A stretch of DNA of 64,000 bases from Iodobacter fluviatilis (GCF_004194535.1 NZ_CP025781.1:3286001-3350000), one strand, 5' to 3'. Counted from the first letter of the stretch, positions 8,886-18,042 are shown. Made by a program: numbers and translations. Notes: a model not told the origin generated them from the sequence alone.

Positions 8886-11333
8886 ATGACGGTTTCTTTT
8901 GAATACGATTCCCCTGGTAATGACACCGAGGCTTTAAAACAAGCTATTGCGAATAAGCTGGTTTTTTTTATTGGTAAGGACCCTATCGTGGCGCAGCCTA
9001 AAGATTGGCTGAATGCGACTTTTTTGGCTGTGCGGGATAGATTAGTTGAGCGCTGGATGCGCACCACGCGGGCGCAGTATTCTCAGGATTTAAAGCGGGT
9101 TTATTATTTATCGATGGAGTTTTTAATTGGCCGTGCTTTATCAAATGCGCTATTGGCTTTGGAATTGTTTGAGCCAGTAAAAGCTGCACTGGATGAAATG
9201 GGGGTGGATTTAAATGAGATTTTAGATCACGAGCCTGATGCGGCTTTGGGTAATGGAGGCTTGGGCCGATTGGCCGCTTGTTTTTTAGATTCAATGGCAA
9301 CCATGGGCGTGCCAGGTTTTGCCTATGGCATACGCTATGATTTTGGAATGTTTAAGCAGCGCATTATTGATGGACAGCAAGTTGAAGCCCCCGATACTTG
9401 GCTGTCTGCTTTAAATGTATGGGAATTCCCCCGTGATGAAACTCAATATGTGGTGCAATTCGGCGGGCGAATAGAAAACACTGGCAATACGGTACATTGG
9501 CTGGATACGCAAGATGTATTGGCGATGGCTTATGATTATATTATTCCCGGCTATCAGACCACGGCCACCAATACACTTAGGCTTTGGTCGGCTAGGGCAT
9601 CGCGCAGTATTAATTTACATATGTTTAATCAGGGCGATTATTTTGCGGCGGTAGAGGAGAAAAATCATAGTGAAAATGTCTCTAGGGTTTTGTACCCTGA
9701 TGACTCTACCCAGCATGGCAAAGAGCTTAGATTACGACAGGAATATTTTTTTGTTTCAGCTTCTTTGCAAGATATTTTGCATCGCTATCTATTTACCCAC
9801 GAAGATTTTAATCAATTAAGCGATAAAACTGCAATTCATTTAAATGACACGCATCCAGTATTAGCGGTGCCTGAGTTAATGCGATTATTGATGGATGAAT
9901 TTCATCTGGATTGGGATACGGCTTGGGGGCATACGCAAAAGATTTTTTCTTATACGAATCATACTCTGATGAGCGAAGCGCTGGAAACATGGCCGGTAGA
10001 GATGTTTGCTCATTTATTGCCCCGACATTTAAAAATTATTTTTGATATTAATGAGCGATTTTTAGCCGAGGTTAAACAGCGTTTTGCTGGTGATGATGCT
10101 TTGATTAGCCGTGTTTCTTTAGTGGATGAATCGGGCGAGCGTAAAATTAGAATGGCTTATATTGCCGTAGTGGCTAGCCATAAGGTGAATGGCGTTTCTG
10201 CCCTGCATTCACAATTAATGAAATCGACCATCTTTGCTGATTTCGCTCGTATTTATCCAGAGCGCTTTACCAATGTAACTAATGGCATTACGCCTAGGCG
10301 CTGGTTAGCTCAGGCGAATCGGCCGCTGGCTGCTTTGATAGACGATAAAATTGGCAAAACTTGGCGGGTGAATTTAGATGAATTAGCCGAGCTAAAACCT
10401 TGGGCCGAGGATGAAGATTTTATAAATTGTTTTATGGCGGCTAAACGGCAAAATAAACAACGTTTGGTTCGTTATATTGCTACGCATTTGGGTGGGGTGG
10501 TATCCCCTGATGCACTATTTGATGTGCAAGTAAAACGTATCCATGAATATAAACGGCAGTTGTTAAATTTATTGCATGTGATTGCGCGTTATCAGTATAT
10601 TTTAAAAAATCCAGATGCTGCAATTGTGCCTAGGGTAGTTATTTTTTCAGGTAAAGCGGCATCTGCATATAAAACAGCTAAATTATTAATTCATTTAATT
10701 AATGATGTGGGTAGTAAGATTAATCATGACACTAGGGTGGGCGATAAGCTTAAAGTGGTTTTTATTCCTAATTATAGCGTTAGCCTTGCTGAAATCATTA
10801 TTCCTGCGGCTGATTTATCTGAGCAGATTTCTACCGCAGGCACCGAGGCATCAGGCACAGGAAATATGAAGTTTGCATTAAATGGCGCGTTAACGATTGG
10901 TACTTTAGATGGTGCCAATATTGAAATTGGCCAAGCGGTGGGGGCGGATAATATTTTTATATTTGGCAATAATAGCGACGATGTACAACGCCTGCGGCAA
11001 GAATCCTATAACCCACGGGCTATTTATGAGGCAGATCCTATTTTGCACGAGGTATTAAATAGCATTGCATCGGGCGTATTTAGCCCTGATGAGCCGGAGC
11101 GATATCGGGTGTTATTTGATTTACTGGTTAATTGGGGCGACCATTATCAATTATTGGCTGATTTTGCCGATTATGTCAAAGTGCAGGGGAAAGTAGACGC
11201 CCTGTATTTAAAACCATTGGAATGGCATAAAAAGGCGCTGTTTAATGTGGCAGGGATGGGGCGCTTTTCATCAGACCGCAGTATTAGCGAATATGCGCGT
11301 AAAATATGGAATAGCAGCAGTGTTAAATTGTAA
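8886..11333 (+). CDS. glgP: Glycogen/maltodextrin phosphorylase
   Basis: An 815-residue GT35 phosphorylase. It releases glucose 1-phosphate from the non-reducing ends of alpha-1,4-glucans using phosphate and pyridoxal phosphate. The PLP motif [20 protein letters not shown] is intact, with the cofactor lysine at residue 662. The N-terminal [13 protein letters not shown] and [15 protein letters not shown] segments are also typical. Length matches the family. It lies downstream of glgA, so synthesis and breakdown of glycogen are encoded together. Glycogen and maltodextrin phosphorylase cannot be separated by eye. Confidence 0.94.
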   Translation: MTVSFEYDSPGNDTEALKQAIANKLVFFIGKDPIVAQPKDWLNATFLAVRDRLVERWMRTTRAQYSQDLKRVYYLSMEFLIGRALSNALLALELFEPVKAALDEMGVDLNEILDHEPDAALGNGGLGRLAACFLDSMATMGVPGFAYGIRYDFGMFKQRIIDGQQVEAPDTWLSALNVWEFPRDETQYVVQFGGRIENTGNTVHWLDTQDVLAMAYDYIIPGYQTTATNTLRLWSARASRSINLHMFNQGDYFAAVEEKNHSENVSRVLYPDDSTQHGKELRLRQEYFFVSASLQDILHRYLFTHEDFNQLSDKTAIHLNDTHPVLAVPELMRLLMDEFHLDWDTAWGHTQKIFSYTNHTLMSEALETWPVEMFAHLLPRHLKIIFDINERFLAEVKQRFAGDDALISRVSLVDESGERKIRMAYIAVVASHKVNGVSALHSQLMKSTIFADFARIYPERFTNVTNGITPRRWLAQANRPLAALIDDKIGKTWRVNLDELAELKPWAEDEDFINCFMAAKRQNKQRLVRYIATHLGGVVSPDALFDVQVKRIHEYKRQLLNLLHVIARYQYILKNPDAAIVPRVVIFSGKAASAYKTAKLLIHLINDVGSKINHDTRVGDKLKVVFIPNYSVSLAEIIIPAADLSEQISTAGTEASGTGNMKFALNGALTIGTLDGANIEIGQAVGADNIFIFGNNSDDVQRLRQESYNPRAIYEADPILHEVLNSIASGVFSPDEPERYRVLFDLLVNWGDHYQLLADFADYVKVQGKVDALYLKPLEWHKKALFNVAGMGRFSSDRSISEYARKIWNSSSVKL

Positions 11334-11428
11334 TTGTTGTTGCGGTATGGTTAGAGTAATGCTGAAACAATGATAGAAAACGAGATCATATATATACCGC
11401 AGCACCTCAGAAGCTGAATTATTGTGTT

Positions 11429-11454
11429 ATCCCCGTGTTTCTATCGGGGATTTT
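11429..11454 (+). terminator. Probable intrinsic terminator after glgP
   Basis: A 7-bp stem (ATCCCCG / CGGGGAT) with a 9-nt loop is followed by TTTT, about 95 bp after the glgP stop. A second inverted repeat (ATTCCCGA / TCGGGAAT, about 11469-11494) follows and resembles a dispersed intergenic repeat. The rest of the 11334-11602 gap holds nothing else I can identify. Confidence 0.55.
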
Positions 11455-11602
11455 GCAGAGCCGCTGGATTCCCGATAAAAGTATTCGGGAATGACGATGT
11501 TTGGACTACAGCAGAGATATTTTTTCACTTTTGTGTATTCTCTGATCACTCATTTAACGCTGTGCCGACAGCAATTTTTAATTATCAATCTGCTGGGAAT
11601 CC

Positions 11603-12166
11603 ATGCAAAAAGATCAACATTTAATTGAAGAAAAAATTAGTAGCGAGCGGGTATTTGATGGCGCTTTATTACATATCAACCGTGACACTGTGCGCTTGCC
11701 TGATGGTAGCCATGCCACGCGTGAATATGTGATCCACCCCGGTGCCGTGATGATTATCCCTGTGTTGCCCGATGGCAAGCTGCTGATGGAGCGGCAGTAT
11801 CGCTACCCTATGCATCGCGTGTATTTGGAGTTCCCGGCAGGCAAGCTGGATGCCGGTGAAGATGCACTGGCTTGCGGCAAGCGCGAGCTATTGGAAGAAA
11901 CCGGGTATACCGCGCAGAAGTGGCAAAAATTGGGCGTGCATCACCCCATCATCAGCTATACCAATGAAGAAATTCATTTTTATCTTGCCGAGGATTTAAC
12001 TGCAGGCCAGGCCCAGCTGGATGAGGGCGAGTTTGTGGAGTGTGTTTCCCTGAGCCTAGATGAGTTGATAGCTGGGGTACTGGATGGATCGATCACCGAT
12101 GGTAAAACCGTGGCTGGTATTTTTTGGGCAGAGAAGATGCTCAGTAGCAAACAAGATTTAATTTAA
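11603..12166 (+). CDS. nudF: Nudix hydrolase, ADP-ribose pyrophosphatase type
   Basis: A 187-residue Nudix enzyme. The Nudix box is perfect: G80, E86, then REL, EE, G and Y in RELLEETGY at residues 94-102. The preceding YRYPMHRVYLEFPAGKLDAG is typical of ADP-ribose pyrophosphatases, which hydrolyse ADP-ribose to AMP and ribose 5-phosphate. In some bacteria the enzyme also hydrolyses ADP-glucose, which would link it to the glycogen genes just upstream; this link is an inference. The downstream small gene follows after 9 bp, suggesting co-transcription. Confidence 0.88.
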   Translation: MQKDQHLIEEKISSERVFDGALLHINRDTVRLPDGSHATREYVIHPGAVMIIPVLPDGKLLMERQYRYPMHRVYLEFPAGKLDAGEDALACGKRELLEETGYTAQKWQKLGVHHPIISYTNEEIHFYLAEDLTAGQAQLDEGEFVECVSLSLDELIAGVLDGSITDGKTVAGIFWAEKMLSSKQDLI

Positions 12167-12175
12167 GGAGTCGTG

Positions 12176-12433
12176 ATGCAGTATAAAACGATATTGATGG
12201 CATTAATGATGGCCAGTGGTCTGGTCTTGGCCGATTGTGAGAGTTTAATTCAGAAAACTCGTGATGAAATCCATGAAAACAAAGAGGATTATTCGCTGGC
12301 CTCCAGAAACAAGGCGCTGGCTTATTTAATGAAGGCAGATGTAAAGCATATCAATGCCAATCCTCTGCCGGATTTTGAATGCAAAAAACTAGTACATAAG
12401 GCTAAGTCTGAATTAAGGCATGGGAAAAAATAA
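12176..12433 (+). CDS. Small secreted protein of unknown function
   Basis: An 85-residue protein with a clear signal peptide (cut after VLA, about residue 21). The mature part is short, charged and probably helical, with two cysteines (DCESL and FECKK) that could form a disulfide. The ATG at 12176 is chosen because AAGGAG lies 5 bp upstream; a GTG at 12173 is possible. I do not recognise the family. It is probably periplasmic and translated with nudF, which ends 9 bp before it. Confidence 0.65.
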   Translation: MQYKTILMALMMASGLVLADCESLIQKTRDEIHENKEDYSLASRNKALAYLMKADVKHINANPLPDFECKKLVHKAKSELRHGKK

Positions 12434-12524
12434 ACGCTTGGCCCCTTGGCGCTGGCGAGATTTCAGGCTTATTTTCTTGTGGCTGCTGATTTTGCTTGGA
12501 TGCCAGCGGCCTATGCCAATATAA
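12420..12524 (+). CDS. Possible small membrane or lipoprotein-like peptide
   Basis: A 34-codon frame overlaps the last 14 bp of the preceding small gene in another frame. It encodes a basic N-terminus (MGKNKRLAPWRWRDFR) and then a hydrophobic stretch ending LLILLGCQRP, which resembles a membrane anchor or lipobox. No ribosome binding site was identified and it could be chance. It is listed because it is too short for ordinary gene calling. Confidence 0.2.
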   Translation: MGKNKRLAPWRWRDFRLIFLWLLILLGCQRPMPI

Positions 12525-12552
12525 TCTGATCTTTCCCCGCACTTTCTGGTTT

Positions 12553-12939
12553 ATGACAGTACGCCGCTATCAGCTCAGCATAGGTATTGCCTTCTTGGCG
12601 ATCATGCTGCACGTCCTGATGCCCTTGCTGCACGCCACATTGCCGCAGTCTGCTTTAAGAAGCAGCGTTTTCTGCGGCACGATGACACCGATTGTTGAAT
12701 ATCAACTCAGCCAGCTTCCTGGTAGTAAGTCTGAATCTTTATTAGCTAAGGCCGCCCCAGCCTGTGTGCTCTGTGCCCATGCCGATCAGACTCAGGCACC
12801 GGCAGTCGCTATACCGGCAACGATAGCGGCTGTGGCCATGTTGCCGCATAGTTTTGGCATGCCAGCAGCGCCACCGCTGCGCCTGCATCGCAATATATCC
12901 CATCCTCCCCCGGGCCATGCCCCGCCTGTTTTTTCCTAG
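12553..12939 (+). CDS. DUF2946-like protein, copper-associated
   Basis: A 128-residue protein with one N-terminal membrane or signal segment (IGIAFLAIMLHVLMPLLHA), a CVLCAH cysteine/histidine motif near the middle and a proline/histidine-rich tail (HPPPGHAPPVF). This arrangement fits DUF2946 proteins, which commonly neighbour copper and TonB genes in proteobacteria. The ATG at 12553 is preferred over one at 12496, which would add 19 non-signal-like residues. Its position just before an MbnP/MbnH pair supports a metal role. The function is unproven. Confidence 0.6.
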   Translation: MTVRRYQLSIGIAFLAIMLHVLMPLLHATLPQSALRSSVFCGTMTPIVEYQLSQLPGSKSESLLAKAAPACVLCAHADQTQAPAVAIPATIAAVAMLPHSFGMPAAPPLRLHRNISHPPPGHAPPVFS

Positions 12940-13161
12940 CAGATTCTTGATATCCGCATGCTAGGGTTAAAAAGCTAAATTCTGTAAACACAGAAAAAAC
13001 CTAAGGTTTGTCTGTTTGCTTTTGTTCTTATTTGGCTCTGTGTCTACGGATCTGAGGTTTTTCAGCCTTTTGTCTAAACACTCGCGCGTTTGTATGGATC
13101 TGCTCAGCCTTTTTGCACCCAGTTTATCTGGCGTGCTTTTTTATGCTGTTTGGAGAAAACC

Positions 13162-14100
13162 ATGCGTTTATATGCCATTCTTGCCTGCCTTATTTTGTCT
13201 GCCTGCAATTCTAGTGGTGATAGCGCCACAGCCACGCCTATTAGCCCACAGCCAGATCAGGCGGTTGCGGTGCAGTTTGCGTTAAAAGCCGGTGGGCAAA
13301 CGGCGGAATGTAATACCACATTGCCAGCACTGGGGAGCCGTGCCACATCTGCCAAGTTGCGTGATGCCCGCCTTTATGTACACGACATTAAACTGATCAA
13401 TGCCTTGGGGCAGGAAGTGCCGCTGGCGCTCACGCAAAATGCCTCGCAATACCTGAATGTGGCGATGCTGGATTTTGAAAATAAAACGGGTAATTGCGTC
13501 GGCAGCTCAGCGCTAAACCAGCAGGTTACAGGTACTGCGCCAAGCGGCCAGTATGTGGGGCTTAGCTTTAAAGTGGGTGCACCTGATACCGCCAAAGATG
13601 CGGCAGGCAAAGAGGTGATTCTTAATCACAGCGACACAATGGCGGTGCCTTCGCCGTTGGATATTATGGCACTGGGCTGGAGCTGGCAGGCGGGGCGTCG
13701 CTTTGTGCAGCTGGAGCTTAATCCGGATGTGCCCGCAGTTAACGGCAAAACCGTGAATTGGTTCTTTCACTTAGGCGCAACGGGCTGCAAGGCTGATGCA
13801 GTAAATGCCAATTTGTTTAGCTGCAGCAATCCAAATATTCTGCCGCTGCGTTTTGCCAGCTTTGATGTGGCAAAGCAGCGGGTGGTGCTGGATTTAGCCA
13901 GCCTCTTGCAAGGGGTGGATCTCAGCCAAGATGCGGGTGGGGCGATGGGCTGCATGAGCGGGCCGACCGATCCGGAATGCGCGCAAATCTTTAATAATCT
14001 TGATCTGAATCTGAATGAATCAGCTGCAGGTAAGAAGGATGCGGGCCTGCCTAAGGGCGATGGCAATTTCTCTAAAGTATTTAAGGTTGAACTGAAATGA
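13162..14100 (+). CDS. mbnP: MbnP-like metallo-mystery-pair lipoprotein
   Basis: A 312-residue lipoprotein. The signal ends in the lipobox LILSAC, and the ATG at 13162 has GGAGAAAACC upstream. The mature protein has the spaced cysteines of the metallo-mystery-pair four-Cys family (in AECNTT, GNCVGS, TGCKAD and FSCSNP, with a further pair near the C-terminus) and the conserved GWSWQAGRRFVQLEL segment. In methanotroph systems MbnP is a periplasmic copper protein in which MbnH oxidises a tryptophan to kynurenine. The stop overlaps the next gene's start in ATGA, so the two are translationally coupled. No methanobactin precursor is visible here. Confidence 0.82.
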   Translation: MRLYAILACLILSACNSSGDSATATPISPQPDQAVAVQFALKAGGQTAECNTTLPALGSRATSAKLRDARLYVHDIKLINALGQEVPLALTQNASQYLNVAMLDFENKTGNCVGSSALNQQVTGTAPSGQYVGLSFKVGAPDTAKDAAGKEVILNHSDTMAVPSPLDIMALGWSWQAGRRFVQLELNPDVPAVNGKTVNWFFHLGATGCKADAVNANLFSCSNPNILPLRFASFDVAKQRVVLDLASLLQGVDLSQDAGGAMGCMSGPTDPECAQIFNNLDLNLNESAAGKKDAGLPKGDGNFSKVFKVELK

Positions 14101-15239
14101 TTTTACGCTGCCTGCTGGCAGCGTTAGTGCTCGGCGGCTGCGTGCAGTCGGGCACTTCTACCGATGATCCGGCTCGCCAGAGTGCGAGTTGGTCATGGGC
14201 GCTGCCGTTTTATTTCCCTACTCCAAAAGTGCCTAGCGACAACCCAATGAGCGAGGCCAAGTTTCAGCTCGGCCGCGCCTTGTTTTATGACGTAAGGCTG
14301 TCTGGCAACGGCCAGCAAAGCTGTGCTTCCTGTCATGAGCAGGGCAAAGCATTTACGGATGGCCGCGCTGTGGCGACAGGCTCTACCGGTGAACACACGC
14401 CGCGTAATGCGCAGAATCTGGCCAATGTGGCTTGGCACAGTACGTACACTTGGGCGAATCCGGCATTGGTTACGCTAGAGCGGCAAATGGAAGTGCCCTT
14501 GTTTGCCGAGCATCCAGTAGAAATGGGCGTCAATGATCAGAACAAAGCCACGGTGTTGGCGCGCTTTCAGGCTGATCGTGATTATGTGCAGCGCTTTGCT
14601 GAGGTTTTCCCTGGCGAGCCAATCGGCTTTAGCCAGATCATTAAAGCCATTGCCACTTTTCAGCGCGGGTTGATTTCTGCTTCTTCTAAATATGATCAAT
14701 ATTTGCAAGGTAAGGCCACGCTGTCGGCAGCCGAGCTGCGCGGTAAAGATCTGTTTTTTGGCGAGCAGGCGGAGTGCTTTCATTGCCACGGTAGCTTTAA
14801 TTTTAATGATCAGGTGGTGCATGCCGGTTCTGGCCTGACTGAGGCTTTGTTTCATAACACGGGTCTTTACAATATCGATGGTAAGGGGGGCTTTCCCGAG
14901 CCTAACCGAGGCTTGTTTGAGCTGAGCGGTGTGCCGCGTGATATGGGCATGTTTCGTGCGCCCAGCTTACGCAATGTGGCGCTAACCGCCCCCTATATGC
15001 ACGATGGCAGCATCGCTACGCTGGAAGAAGCGCTGGATTTTTACGCCGCAGGGGGGCGTGAAATTAAAACCGGCCCGCATAGAGGGGATGGCCGTCTTAA
15101 TCCATTTAAAAGTGATTTGATTGTTCGTATTCAGTTAAACGAGCAAGACAAAGCCAATATCGTCGCCTATTTAAAGACTCTGACCGATGAAAAATTTATT
15201 AATGATCAGCGCTTCGCTGATCCTCGCCGCAGCAAATAG
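14097..15239 (+). CDS. mbnH: MbnH-like di-heme enzyme (cytochrome c peroxidase superfamily)
   Basis: A 380-residue di-heme lipoprotein of the MauG/CcpA superfamily, with the lipobox LVLGGC (C15). The two c-type heme motifs are CASCH (residues 76-80) and CFHCH (227-231). The later segment MGMFRAPSLRNVALTAPYMHDGS is typical of di-heme peroxidases. In studied systems MbnH reaches a bis-Fe(IV) state and modifies a tryptophan of MbnP. Here it starts within the last codons of the mbnP-like gene (4-bp overlap), which argues for a dedicated pair. Heme attachment would require cytochrome c maturation genes elsewhere. Confidence 0.86.
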   Translation: MILRCLLAALVLGGCVQSGTSTDDPARQSASWSWALPFYFPTPKVPSDNPMSEAKFQLGRALFYDVRLSGNGQQSCASCHEQGKAFTDGRAVATGSTGEHTPRNAQNLANVAWHSTYTWANPALVTLERQMEVPLFAEHPVEMGVNDQNKATVLARFQADRDYVQRFAEVFPGEPIGFSQIIKAIATFQRGLISASSKYDQYLQGKATLSAAELRGKDLFFGEQAECFHCHGSFNFNDQVVHAGSGLTEALFHNTGLYNIDGKGGFPEPNRGLFELSGVPRDMGMFRAPSLRNVALTAPYMHDGSIATLEEALDFYAAGGREIKTGPHRGDGRLNPFKSDLIVRIQLNEQDKANIVAYLKTLTDEKFINDQRFADPRRSK

Positions 15240-16314
15240 TGCGCTGGCGCACGACAGGCCGCATGACGATGAAGGGGCTGCCACAGAGATTCATCTCTTA
15301 AGCAATGTTCGCTATTTAAGCGCAGAGTCAGCGTGGCCATCCGCTCTGCCAGTTCTGGCCGCCAGCCAAGAAGACCTGCGTGGTATGCGCTACGGTGGCT
15401 CTGGCCTTGCTTGGCAGCAGCGCTGGCTGCAGGACTTAAGTAGCCATGTGGTGCTGGCTTATGACGACCATGAGCAGGGTATGGCCGTGGATCATGCTGC
15501 TTTTTTTTATCACGCAGGGGCTACGCAGTGGACGCTAGGGCGGCAGTCGCCACTATTGGCCAGTGGCGGTTTAAGTGCTTGGGCTTTACCAGAGCTTTGG
15601 CTGAACACTGTACTGGGAGATGATCACTGGCACGAAGATGGCTTAGCGCTGCGCTATGCCACTGGTGCGGTGACTGGTCACGCGGGTGTATTTAGAGGAG
15701 CAGGTTTACCTGGGACAGAAAGTGCGCTCTGGAGCACAGGGCTGGAGTGGCAGGATGGGCCTTGGCATATCAGTGGGCATGCGGCTTACGTGGCGGAGGT
15801 TAAACGCTCTTTGGCCTCTGATGCGCACACCGGCCATAGCCATGCAGGGCAAGTTACAGGTTGCGCTCAGCTGATTGATTGTTTTGCTGGAGATACCCTA
15901 CTCATGCGCGCCAATGCACGCTGGCAAGGCGATCAGTTTTGGCTGCACGGGGCTGCAAGTTGGCAAAAGCAGGATGGCCAACTTGAAAGCACCTTGGCTA
16001 AGGTTAATTATCAGGGCGAATTAACAGGATTTGCGCTGGAAGGGGGCGTGTCGATCAATACAGAGCTAAGCCTTGCGCTAAGGCATGAGCAGATGGCTAT
16101 CCATCATCAGCTAAGCGGCGTTAATGCCGCACAAATTGCCAGTAAAAATGGCATCGCCAATAGCGATGAATGGCCACGGCAAACGGGTGTGCGCTTGGCT
16201 TGGCAAGCTCACACCGCGCATTTGTTGGCGCTAGAGTTGTATCAGACTCATATAAATGGCGAATCAAACCGTATGGCTATGTTGCAATGGCAAATGAATG
16301 ACCGGCTGTACTGA
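15187..16314 (+). CDS. Putative outer-membrane barrel protein of the MbnPH cluster
   Basis: A 375-residue protein with a good signal peptide (MKNLLMISASLILAAANSALA) and a mature N-terminus rich in His and Asp (HDRPHDDEG). Alternating polar and aromatic strands run through the body, and the C-terminus ends in an aromatic residue (NDRLY), as in outer-membrane barrels. Its first 53 bp overlap the 3' end of the MbnH gene in another frame, implying tight coupling. I infer a porin-like or substrate-access role for the copper pair. The family is not recognised with certainty. Confidence 0.6.
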   Translation: MKNLLMISASLILAAANSALAHDRPHDDEGAATEIHLLSNVRYLSAESAWPSALPVLAASQEDLRGMRYGGSGLAWQQRWLQDLSSHVVLAYDDHEQGMAVDHAAFFYHAGATQWTLGRQSPLLASGGLSAWALPELWLNTVLGDDHWHEDGLALRYATGAVTGHAGVFRGAGLPGTESALWSTGLEWQDGPWHISGHAAYVAEVKRSLASDAHTGHSHAGQVTGCAQLIDCFAGDTLLMRANARWQGDQFWLHGAASWQKQDGQLESTLAKVNYQGELTGFALEGGVSINTELSLALRHEQMAIHHQLSGVNAAQIASKNGIANSDEWPRQTGVRLAWQAHTAHLLALELYQTHINGESNRMAMLQWQMNDRLY

Positions 16315-16368
16315 TTTATGCAGGCACACAGCAGAGAAGTTTTGAACTAGGGGGGGCTCCAGAGAGCA

Positions 16369-16536
16369 CTAGCAGCCTGTCGGACTTAAGCGATCGTAGC
16401 GAGGGAAAAACCAGTTTGAGACAGATTTCGTGGGTTTTTGAGGCGAATAGCTGGCTATTCAACGAGAAAATGCGTGAAATATGGCCAAATCCGGCTTTTC
16501 CGTAGTAGATCAGTCTTAAGTCCGACAGGCTGCTAG
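16369..16536. repeat. Element A, copy 1 (168-bp MITE-like inverted-repeat element)
   Basis: It is bounded by CTAG at both ends, with about 20-bp inverted termini (CTAGCAGCCTGTCGGACTTA and complement). The interior has no credible ORF and a central palindrome (GAATAGC/GCTATTC). Near-identical 168-bp copies lie at 29056 and 54370 and, inverted, at 60652. It shares its right CTAG with the following element B. Confidence 0.85.
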
Positions 16537-16803
16537 GGTCTATTGACGTTTCATTCGCGGCTGCGTTTGGCCCAGTTTTGGGGCTGAACAAGGAGAAAAT
16601 GGCGACATGGTACGAGTACCATGAGCGATTTTTAACGCCGTGCAGCCCCAAAAATGGGCTAAACCCGAAGGGCTGAGCCGGAAAATGGCCATTCACTGCG
16701 TTATGCTCCTCGACAATAACCCGTTATTGCCTTCGTTACATGCCTTGTGCTTGGCCGTTTTCCGGCTCAGCGCAATGGTGAATGAAACGTCAACAGACCC
16801 TAG
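16533..16803. repeat. Element B, copy 1 (271-bp MITE-like element)
   Basis: A second inverted-repeat element with CTAG ends and termini GGGTCTATTGACGTTTCATT and complement (one mismatch, GTCT-A/G-TTGACG). The interior has no real gene. A 271-bp copy lies at 29220 and a 196-bp internally deleted copy at 60816, each next to an element A. Spurious ORFs cross it on both strands. Confidence 0.85.
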
Positions 16804-16992
16804 GTTTCCATGCGAAAAACAGTGCTTAAATGGTGTCGTTTTTTTAATGTTTTTAGAGTGCGCAAGATCCAGTGCCTTTGCACATTCTAGCGCTTGTGCG
16901 TTAGAGCTGAGTTGGTGCGGAGTGAAACGAAGCCCAACATTCCTATCCATGTTTCAAAACCATCTTCCACTTTTAAATCAGGGATTCTAAAA

Positions 16993-17463
16993 ATGAAAAA
17001 AATCGCTTTATTACTCGCTTCTTCCGTGTTGTCTGTTTCGGCGTTTGCCCATGAATACAAAGCTGGGGATATCCGGGTGGTTCATCCTTTTTCAGTGCCA
17101 ACACTGCCTGGTAAGGATGTTGGCGCGGCTTATATTGGGCTTGAAAATAAAGGCGAGGCCGATGTGCTGCTTGCGGCTAGTACAGCTCGTGCCGAGCGGG
17201 TTGAGCTGCATACTATGAGCATGGAGGGTGATGTAATGAAAATGCGCCAGATTAATGAGCTAGAAGTCAAAGCCGGTGAAACCATCAAGATGAAACCGGG
17301 CATGGGCTATCACTTGATGATGTTTGGCCTAAAACAGCCGTTAAAAGCTGGGGATAAATTTCCGCTGAAACTGCAGTTTAAAAAATCAGGGGCGGTAGAG
17401 GTGTCGGTGATGGTGCAGGAGCGCGAAGTGGGTGCTAAGGCGGCAGAAGGGCATTTTCATTAA
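16993..17463 (+). CDS. Periplasmic copper chaperone, PCu(A)C family
   Basis: A 156-residue secreted protein with a signal peptide cut after AFA, giving a mature N-terminus beginning HEYKAGD. The Cu(I)-binding His/Met residues of the DUF461/PCu(A)C family are visible in HTMSMEGDVMKM and in GMGYHLMMFGL. The family delivers Cu(I) to cytochrome c oxidase CuA or stores periplasmic copper. The ATG at 16993 fits the signal peptide. It follows the DUF2946-MbnP-MbnH block, interrupted only by repeat elements, and so extends the copper theme. Confidence 0.9.
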   Translation: MKKIALLLASSVLSVSAFAHEYKAGDIRVVHPFSVPTLPGKDVGAAYIGLENKGEADVLLAASTARAERVELHTMSMEGDVMKMRQINELEVKAGETIKMKPGMGYHLMMFGLKQPLKAGDKFPLKLQFKKSGAVEVSVMVQEREVGAKAAEGHFH

Positions 17464-18042
17464 TGACGTAGCTTAGTAGGGTAGCAGCGTTATCCAGGGC
17501 ATGGCTGGCTAGCAGCCAGCCGTTCCCTTCGTTTTAATAATTTCGTGACTTCGCTCTTCTTGCTGCAAGACGGCTTTCGTAAAGCCAGATACATTTCTTA
17601 TTTTGTAAGTAATTGATTGTCTATTTTTGCTTTAAGCAAGCTTATGTTGTTAGCAATATTTTTGCCTTTGATTTCCTGTTGTTCTCAATTTATGGCACTT
17701 TATGCGTTTATCATCAGCATAAAGTGCCAATATCTGCGCTAAATCAAGCACGCTTATGGCATAAAGAGCGATGCTCTTGCTGCTTTATCTCTGCATTGGC
17801 CTAAATTGCTACGTATAGAAAATTGATTCTGGCTGAAAAGTAAGTCTTTACGCGACATGGCGGGCAATTTACACACTAATAAGGCATATTATTTACGTCG
17901 CCTTTGTTCTATTTTTGCGTATTTAGTTCCTGTGGTGTGAAAATTACCCCTGCAAAAATGGGATTTTTAAGTAACGCACCGCTACGTTTGTAAGGTATTA
18001 ATAGTAGCAATACAACACTTCATACTTACAAAGGATGCCCAG
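17464..18042. other. Intergenic region with several hairpins
   Basis: No credible gene. A hairpin at 17503-17521 (GGCTGGCT-AGC-AGCCAGCC) may end the copper chaperone transcript. A perfect 13-bp inverted repeat lies at 17693-17729 and a smaller one (AAGAGC-GAT-GCTCTT) near 17762-17776. The last 150 bp presumably hold the promoter of the peptide transporter. A 63-codon frame at 17613 is low-complexity and is not called. Confidence 0.5.
17693..17729. other. Perfect 13-bp inverted repeat, possible RNA hairpin or operator
   Basis: TGGCACTTTATGC is followed by an 11-nt loop and its exact complement. No T-tract follows on the plus strand, so this is not an ordinary terminator. It could be a small-RNA stem or a protein-binding palindrome. 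Confidence 0.45.

Noticed and set aside
12809-15874. Many 60-126-codon ORFs on both strands over the mbnP-mbnH-barrel genes
   Set aside because: They are shadow frames of well-supported genes with clear signal peptides and heme motifs.
16316-16990. Several ORFs of 85-126 codons across the repeat region
   Set aside because: They lie within elements A and B, recur with the repeats (also at 28868, 29186, 54353 and 60683), lack ribosome binding sites and do not resemble proteins.
17613-17804. A 63-codon ORF upstream of the peptide transporter
   Set aside because: It crosses the 13-bp inverted repeat, is rich in Phe/Cys/Tyr as expected from AT-rich noncoding DNA, and has no ribosome binding site.
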